A DNA stretch of 64,000 nt, taken from the NCBI RefSeq assembly GCF_014270105.1, contig NZ_JACNMF010000006.1:62001-126000 (forward strand). The letters are read 5' to 3'. Below are positions 59,651-64,000 of this stretch, piece by piece. The stretch comes from Hyunsoonleella aquatilis (GTDB lineage Bacteria > Bacteroidota > Bacteroidia > Flavobacteriales > Flavobacteriaceae). Position numbers and translations under genes: made by a program. Position 1 is the stretch's first letter. The number at the start of each line of letters is the position of its first letter. Under the pieces are notes generated by a model. It ran no database searches. It was given only the letters and a program-made list of their open reading frames with translations, and was not told the DNA's origin.

Positions 59651-60805
59651 ATGCTGTTTTCAGAAGTTTTAGGGCAAGAGCACATCAAATCGCATTTAAC
59701 GCTGAGTGCGGATAATGGCCGTGTGCCACATGCGCAAATGTTTGTTGGGCCAGAAGGCAGTGGTACTTTGCCGATGGCCATAGCTTATGCGCAATATATT
59801 TTATGCCGGAACATTAATGGTGAAAATACTTCTGGAAACGACGCTTGTAATATCAAGTTTAAAAACTTTTCGCATCCTGATTTGCATTTTGCCTTTCCCG
59901 TTACTACAAGTGACAAGGTAAAAAGTAAACCCGTTTCCAATTTTTATCTTGAAGAATGGCGCCAATTGCTGAACGAGCAACCGTATGGCAACTTGTTTGA
60001 TTGGTACAAGTTACTTGGTGTGGACAACAAACAAGGGCAGATCGGCGTGGACGAAGCACATGAGATCGTAAAATCTCTCACGCTAAAATCTTATGAAGGC
60101 GGCTATAAAGTAATGTTGATTTGGATGGCCGAAAAAATGAACATTGCTTGTGCCAATAAATTGTTGAAACTGATTGAAGAACCGCCAAACAAAACTGTTT
60201 TTTTGTTGATTACCGAAGATGAAGAACAGATTATCAATACCATTCGGTCGCGTTGCCAAATCTTGCACTTTCCCCCTTTGGCTGAAGAGGTTATTAAGGA
60301 TGCTATTATCAAAAATTATAATCTGGAAGCCTCAATTGCCACAAAAATTGCACATCAGGCCAACGGGAATTATAACAAAGCCTGCGATTTGGTGTACCAT
60401 GATTCTGAAGACACCCAATTTGAAACCTGGTTTATCTTTTGGATAAGAAGTGCTTTTAAGGCTAAAGGCAATAAGGCTGCTATCCATGATTTAATTTCTT
60501 GGAGCGAGGATATAGCAAAAACCGGCAGGGAAACGCAGAAACAGTTCCTTAATTTTTGCTTAGATTTTTTCCGTCAGGCTTTATTGATGAACTATAATGC
60601 AACCGATTTGGTTTATTTTGAGCCAAAGACCGAGAAATTTCAATTGGAAAAATTTGCACCTTTTGTTCACGGTAACAATATTATGGATATTAGCAACGAA
60701 CTACAAGACGCTATTTACCATATTGAGCGCAACGGCAATTCAAAAATTATACTTACGGATTTATCGATTAAATTGACTCGGTTGTTGCACAAGAAGATGG
60801 ATTAA
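59651..60805 (+). CDS. holB: DNA polymerase III delta' subunit
   Basis: This 384-residue clamp-loader subunit begins MLFSEVLGQEHIKSHL and has a degenerate P-loop (VGPEGSGTLPMA, lacking the Walker Lys), IDEAHEIVKSL-like VDEAHEI, and IRSRCQILHFPPL (SRC motif). This is the delta' pattern: ATPase fold without catalysis. It is complete. The stop overlaps the convergent beta-barrel gene by 4 bases. Confidence 0.9.
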   Translation: MLFSEVLGQEHIKSHLTLSADNGRVPHAQMFVGPEGSGTLPMAIAYAQYILCRNINGENTSGNDACNIKFKNFSHPDLHFAFPVTTSDKVKSKPVSNFYLEEWRQLLNEQPYGNLFDWYKLLGVDNKQGQIGVDEAHEIVKSLTLKSYEGGYKVMLIWMAEKMNIACANKLLKLIEEPPNKTVFLLITEDEEQIINTIRSRCQILHFPPLAEEVIKDAIIKNYNLEASIATKIAHQANGNYNKACDLVYHDSEDTQFETWFIFWIRSAFKAKGNKAAIHDLISWSEDIAKTGRETQKQFLNFCLDFFRQALLMNYNATDLVYFEPKTEKFQLEKFAPFVHGNNIMDISNELQDAIYHIERNGNSKIILTDLSIKLTRLLHKKMD

Positions 60806-61473
60806 AAATTATCCTTGACCTTCTTTTTTCTGCCCATATTGAAAATTCCAATTTTAAGTCCAGCACCAACAGAGAAGCCATTTAAGTTTCCCCGGTCGTA
60901 AGGTGACAAATTGAAATTACTCGTAAATCGGTATCGAATACCCGTTTCAAACTGTGTAAATCTGGAGAAATTATAAAGGATATTAATCCCCGGTTCTACC
61001 ACAAAAAACTCATCAAAATCCTCATCCCGTAAGTCGTCATACTCGTCAGTAAAACTGTTTCCAAAATAGCCTACTGCTCCACCTCCTACTAACACGGGAA
61101 ACGAAACACTTATAAAGCGTTTTCCATAGAGAATTGGTTCCAAATGGATACCGGCATAACCGCCAATCAAGGCAATTTTATCACCATTAAAAAGATCTGG
61201 CCGATTGTTGTCCCTTTCATTAAAAAAAGCCGTCACCCCAAACCCCACATCCAGTTTTTGGTTGGCCACATAGGCCAACTTAAAATTGCCCATAAAGGCA
61301 TCCTTATTTCCCGGCACGTCAAATCGTGCGTAATGGAAATTAAAGCCAAAATACACGCCATGTACTACATTTTTCCTGTCGTCAAATTGGACATAATCTG
61401 CAGATTTCTCTTTTTGGGCATAAATACTGTTCCAAGTGATTAAAACGGATAGTATTATAATTATTCTGTTCAT
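60802..61473 (-). CDS. Outer-membrane beta-barrel protein
   Basis: This 223-residue protein has a signal peptide (to about SIYAQ, residue 20) and alternating beta strands with aromatic ends (HGVYFGFNFHYARFD, YNFSRFTQFETGIRYRF, NGFSVGAGLKIGIF), typical of a small barrel of 8-10 strands. It is the last gene of a minus-strand operon with sigma, anti-sigma-like and DUF4097-like genes (12-base gap upstream). Confidence 0.72.
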   Translation of the reverse strand: MNRIIIILSVLITWNSIYAQKEKSADYVQFDDRKNVVHGVYFGFNFHYARFDVPGNKDAFMGNFKLAYVANQKLDVGFGVTAFFNERDNNRPDLFNGDKIALIGGYAGIHLEPILYGKRFISVSFPVLVGGGAVGYFGNSFTDEYDDLRDEDFDEFFVVEPGINILYNFSRFTQFETGIRYRFTSNFNLSPYDRGNLNGFSVGAGLKIGIFNMGRKKKVKDNF

Positions 61474-61485
61474 TTTTTGATTGAT

Positions 61486-62580
61486 TTAAAGTTCTTTAAA
61501 TATGATGATGCCTTTATATCCGGTAATATCCACAATACCTTGATTGCCTTTTCCGTATCCGGCCCTAATTTGCCGAATTTTATTTTTTTCGTCCAAAACC
61601 TTACTATTAATCCCGCTCATAGTTTTGGGCAATCGCAATACACCCTGCTCCAGCTCAGCACTAAAATTGAAATTGGTTTCAGAGATATTTATATAAACCT
61701 CCGACGATTTTTGATGCACGTTTACAACAGGCGCCGTGGTGCCAAATTTCATCACCCGCAACTCCGCAAGGTTTAAATTTAAATTCACTTTAGAAATGAC
61801 ATTGCTCAATAAAACCCGAGAATATTTTATGCTTCCAAAGACATTTTTAATACTATTGATTTCAATATCGTCCTTATTAGAATTGATATCCAATTGACCA
61901 ACTTCATCCAAGCTTAGGTTTGATCCGTCGGAGTCCAATTTTAAAGTTTCAGCCTTTTCAAAAGACAAAGTGGCATCCTTAGCATAAATGCTGGTTTGGG
62001 TTAAAACATTTGCTCTTAACTTGCCGTATTTCACGGAGAGTTTTGAATCGTTTAACTCATCCGTAATTCTTAAATCGCCGTGCTCCACATCCGCAATTAA
62101 TTTTCCGTTCCAATCCGAAATAATGATATCGCCGTACTTGTTATACACCTCCACTTCCGCATGACGGGGCAAATAGATAGTATAGTTGATATCCGAATTG
62201 GCCTTATGGCTGTTTAACGGGCCTATTTTATTGATGTACTTATTGAAAAAGGATGGGTTTTTATCGGATATTTGGGTTTTAACAATAATCTGTTTGTTTG
62301 TAATGACAAAGTCTGGATTTATACGTTTCAACAAGTCCTTAGCTTTGTCCAGACTTTTTCCCTTTACCTCAACGGATACATCTATCCGAATACTGTCCGT
62401 GTCCCAACCATTTATAAAAACATTACCATATTTGTTCTCCAAATACAGAGCTCCTTGGTTATTTAAAGGGTATGCCTTTTTGATTTCCTTACTTAGCTTA
62501 TCCTGCCCAATTGCAATGGCGGACCATAGCACAAAGGCAATAAAAAGAAAGGGTCTATAGAGTAATTGCTTCATCTTCAA
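61486..62580 (-). CDS. DUF4097-like secreted beta-helix protein
   Basis: This 364-residue protein has a signal peptide (to about AIAIGQ) and repeated short beta units (YGNVFINGWDTDSI, YGDIIISDWNGKLIADVEHGDLRI) like the putative auto-transporter adhesin or DUF4097 fold. It is probably exported to the periplasm or outer surface. Its start overlaps the anti-sigma-like gene by 26 bases, so it is co-translated. These repeats often occur beside ECF sigma/anti-sigma pairs in the phylum. Confidence 0.7.
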   Translation of the reverse strand: MKMKQLLYRPFLFIAFVLWSAIAIGQDKLSKEIKKAYPLNNQGALYLENKYGNVFINGWDTDSIRIDVSVEVKGKSLDKAKDLLKRINPDFVITNKQIIVKTQISDKNPSFFNKYINKIGPLNSHKANSDINYTIYLPRHAEVEVYNKYGDIIISDWNGKLIADVEHGDLRITDELNDSKLSVKYGKLRANVLTQTSIYAKDATLSFEKAETLKLDSDGSNLSLDEVGQLDINSNKDDIEINSIKNVFGSIKYSRVLLSNVISKVNLNLNLAELRVMKFGTTAPVVNVHQKSSEVYINISETNFNFSAELEQGVLRLPKTMSGINSKVLDEKNKIRQIRAGYGKGNQGIVDITGYKGIIIFKEL

Positions 62581-63097
62581 AGTCAGTTTTAATTGGATAA
62601 GAACGCTTTAATAGGTCTTCCATCAGTTGGATTTTTTTTCTGTAATTACTAATTATGGCTTCAATAATTTTCTCATTATTGATACCTAATTTGAGTTCGT
62701 TTTTAAGGATTTCATACTCTTCATCCAAATCATCAATCAGAGACAAAAAATCGTCCTGATCCTCCTTGGACAAGTAGTTGCTATTTTTAATCAATTGAAT
62801 TTGATTATTAACCAAAAGTTGGTAATGACTATCAATTTCATGGAGTTCTTGATTGACAATCTGTTGTTCGGCATCTGTGTTTCCAGATATTAAAAAGAAA
62901 AAGGCACATCCTATCAAAAGCAGAACACTGGCTGCAAACCTAAAACCAGCCCTTTTCCAAAGCGGAATGACTTTTACAGGCTTTTCTGGAAGTTCGGAAA
63001 CAATGTCTCCCCAAAGTCGTAATCTATCCGCTTCGTCCAGATTATATTCGTCAAACTTACCTTGATTTTCGGTAGTGTATTTCTTCAAATTATCCAT
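62555..63097 (-). CDS. Membrane-anchored anti-sigma-factor-like protein
   Basis: This 180-residue protein has a charged cytosolic N-terminus (about 1-48), one membrane helix (about 52-70; FAASVLLLIGCAFFFLI) and a helical extracytoplasmic part with coiled-coil character. It lacks a recognisable zinc-binding HxxxCxxC motif. It lies 5 bases after the ECF sigma gene and overlaps the next gene by 26 bases, the standard place for an anti-sigma factor. Role by context. Confidence 0.68.
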   Translation of the reverse strand: MDNLKKYTTENQGKFDEYNLDEADRLRLWGDIVSELPEKPVKVIPLWKRAGFRFAASVLLLIGCAFFFLISGNTDAEQQIVNQELHEIDSHYQLLVNNQIQLIKNSNYLSKEDQDDFLSLIDDLDEEYEILKNELKLGINNEKIIEAIISNYRKKIQLMEDLLKRSYPIKTDFEDEAITL

Positions 63098-63102
63098 TCT
63101 CC

Positions 63103-63639
63103 TTAATTCATTAATGCTATTAATTTCTTTTTCGCTCTGTGGTATTGGGATTTTGAGGTTGATGTAGTGATTCCCAAAATTTCCCCAATTTCTACATGGT
63201 CGTATCCTTCAATTAAATACAAATTGATAATGGTCTGATAGCCCTGTGGCAACTGTTTTATGGCAAGCATTATACTGCTCACATCCAAATCAGCTTCTTT
63301 TACATCTTCCTCGGCTTCTGAAATCCGATAATCGTAATCCTCCAAGGCCACCAGTGGTATTCGTTTTAACTTTAAATGGTTAATGCTTTTATTGATGACA
63401 ATACGCTTTAACCAAGAGCCAAAGGTGCTTTCGTATCTAAAGCTATCCAGGTTTTTAAAAGCATCCACAAAACTTTCCTGCAATATATCCTCTGCGTCTT
63501 CCTTTGATTTTACCATCCGCATGCTCACGTTAAACATAGCATTGACGTACAGCGAATACAGCTCGTATTGCGTTTTACGGTCGCCCAATTTACTCTTCTC
63601 AATAAGATTCTTATGTGTAAATAGTACTTGGTTAGCCAC
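63103..63639 (-). CDS. ECF-family RNA polymerase sigma factor
   Basis: This 178-residue sigma-70 factor starts with GTG (MANQVLFTHKNLIEKSK). Region 2 has MVKSKEDAEDILQESFVDAF and SWLKRIVINKSIN; region 4 has LPQGYQTIINLYLIEGYDHVEIGEILG and KSQYHRAKKKL. It should direct transcription of envelope genes, including its own operon, and be held by the downstream membrane protein. No clear TAnnTTTG box precedes it, which fits recognition by an alternative sigma. Confidence 0.93.
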   Translation of the reverse strand: MANQVLFTHKNLIEKSKLGDRKTQYELYSLYVNAMFNVSMRMVKSKEDAEDILQESFVDAFKNLDSFRYESTFGSWLKRIVINKSINHLKLKRIPLVALEDYDYRISEAEEDVKEADLDVSSIMLAIKQLPQGYQTIINLYLIEGYDHVEIGEILGITTSTSKSQYHRAKKKLIALMN

Positions 63640-63745
63640 TACATTTTGATGTAAAATCGATTCTGGATTCAGTTGCTATTATTATAGACAACGGAGTTTT
63701 TAAAAGGTTGCACCAAATTACAATTAATTTAATATTTAGTATTTG

Positions 63746-63856
63746 GGCGTTACCCACTCCCGATAGCTATCGGGAGGGTCGGGCTTTCCGTTCCAAGTCC
63801 TCGCACCTCCTGCGTCGGGCTGTGGGCTTTCCTCTGCAATCCCTAACGCGGGCAAA
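63746..63856 (-). repeat. Composite interspersed repeat, copy C
   Basis: Read on the minus strand it begins GCGTTAGGGATTGCAGAGG, carries AAGCCCGACCC and ends GGTAACGCCCAAA, like copies A and B. It contains the perfect 20-base palindrome at 63757-63776, absent from the other two copies. Confidence 0.6.
63757..63776. repeat. Perfect 20-base palindrome
   Basis: CTCCCGATAGCTATCGGGAG is fully self-complementary; a one-mismatch copy lies at 20581-20600. Confidence 0.7.
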
Positions 63857-63920
63857 TCCGCCAACACATGGTCGCAAAACAAACCTACACGTACTTTTGC
63901 CAAAGTCAAATTTTACTTTT

Positions 63921-64000
63921 CCTGCAAGGTTTTGGAAACCTTGTTGGTACAAAAGCAAACTTTCATACAGACCTACAAGGTTTTTGAAACCTTTCAGGTC
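63921..64000. repeat. Two diverged copies of the AGACCT-CAAGG-TTT hairpin repeat
   Basis: 63921-63947 pairs AAGGTTT with AAACCTT; 63969-64000 pairs AGACCT-CAAGGTTT with AAACCTTTCAGGTC and is cut by the window end. Both resemble the perfect hairpin at 28567-28599. Confidence 0.55.

Larger units (their letters stand above)
63640..64000. other. Repeat-rich right end of the window
   Basis: After a short leader to the sigma gene, the region consists of composite repeat copy C (reverse) with its internal perfect palindrome, then two AGACCT/CAAGGTTT hairpin repeats. No gene is supported; the 63-codon minus-strand frame at 63767-63958 is repeat-derived. Confidence 0.6.

Noticed and set aside
63767-63958. 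63-codon minus-strand frame at the right end
   Set aside because: It lies entirely within repeat DNA and its Arg-rich translation follows from the palindromes.
1-64000. CRISPR array or insertion sequence
   Set aside because: Repeats present are palindromic singles or doublets with no regular spacer pattern, and no transposase or Cas motif was seen.

Overview
The window is about 64 kb of chromosome from a member of the Flavobacteriaceae (phylum Bacteroidota), probably marine. The evidence is the low G+C content, exact Bacteroidota-type -7 boxes (TAnnTTTG), two proteins with C-terminal type IX secretion (Por) sorting tails, an outer-membrane TonB-type receptor, DUF4837 and DUF2652 family proteins, LytTR/LytS signalling, and the conserved DUF177-rpmF-fabH-accB-accC block. 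A genus cannot be named from the sequence alone. Most of the window is ordinary core genome. No CRISPR array, insertion sequence, integrase or rRNA gene was seen.

Layout. 1-5.6 kb: end of mscL, then asd, then a surface-polysaccharide-type group (DXD glycosyltransferase, HAD-domain protein, ABC ATPase). 5.6-12.9 kb: GreA/GreB-like protein, FAD oxidoreductase, fatty-acid synthesis block, pdxA and ribE. 12.9-18.3 kb: a probable defence island next to a CAU tRNA, with a cytosine-5 methyltransferase, its presumed endonuclease, and an 861-residue protein with two DUF262 domains and a C-terminal HNH. 18.4-30.5 kb: housekeeping genes (mce, rbfA, LolC/E-like permease, dusB, lepA), a C1 peptidase, a T9SS-secreted protein, an Lgt-like protein, and a multi-cluster radical SAM enzyme resembling archaeal tetraether synthase, translationally coupled to a tiny membrane protein. 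30.5-35 kb: a LytTR regulator, LytS-type kinase and TonB-type receptor, flanked by two copies of the 3' end of lepA, which marks an insertion. 35-41 kb: a NarL-type regulator/kinase pair, a large T9SS protein and an orphan membrane protein. 41.7-52.5 kb: a GlgE-pathway alpha-glucan cluster (glgM-type synthase, glgC, glgE, maltokinase, glgB, GH31 glucosidase) without treS. 52.5-53.8 kb: a decayed gene split around a small lipoprotein gene. 53.9-63.6 kb: DUF4837 lipoprotein, MltD-like transglycosylase, MOSC protein, pgk, DUF2652 protein, holB, and an ECF sigma / membrane anti-sigma-like / DUF4097-like / beta-barrel operon. The right end is repeat DNA.

How genes cooperate. AccB, AccC and FabH start fatty-acid synthesis. 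GlgC makes ADP-glucose, the GlgM-type enzyme and maltokinase supply maltose-1-phosphate, GlgE polymerises it, GlgB branches it, and GH31 may trim it. The most unusual items are the double-DUF262/HNH protein beside the restriction-modification pair, the lepA-tail duplication bracketing a signalling/receptor cassette, and the tetraether-synthase-like radical SAM enzyme. Several families of short palindromic repeats are scattered between genes.
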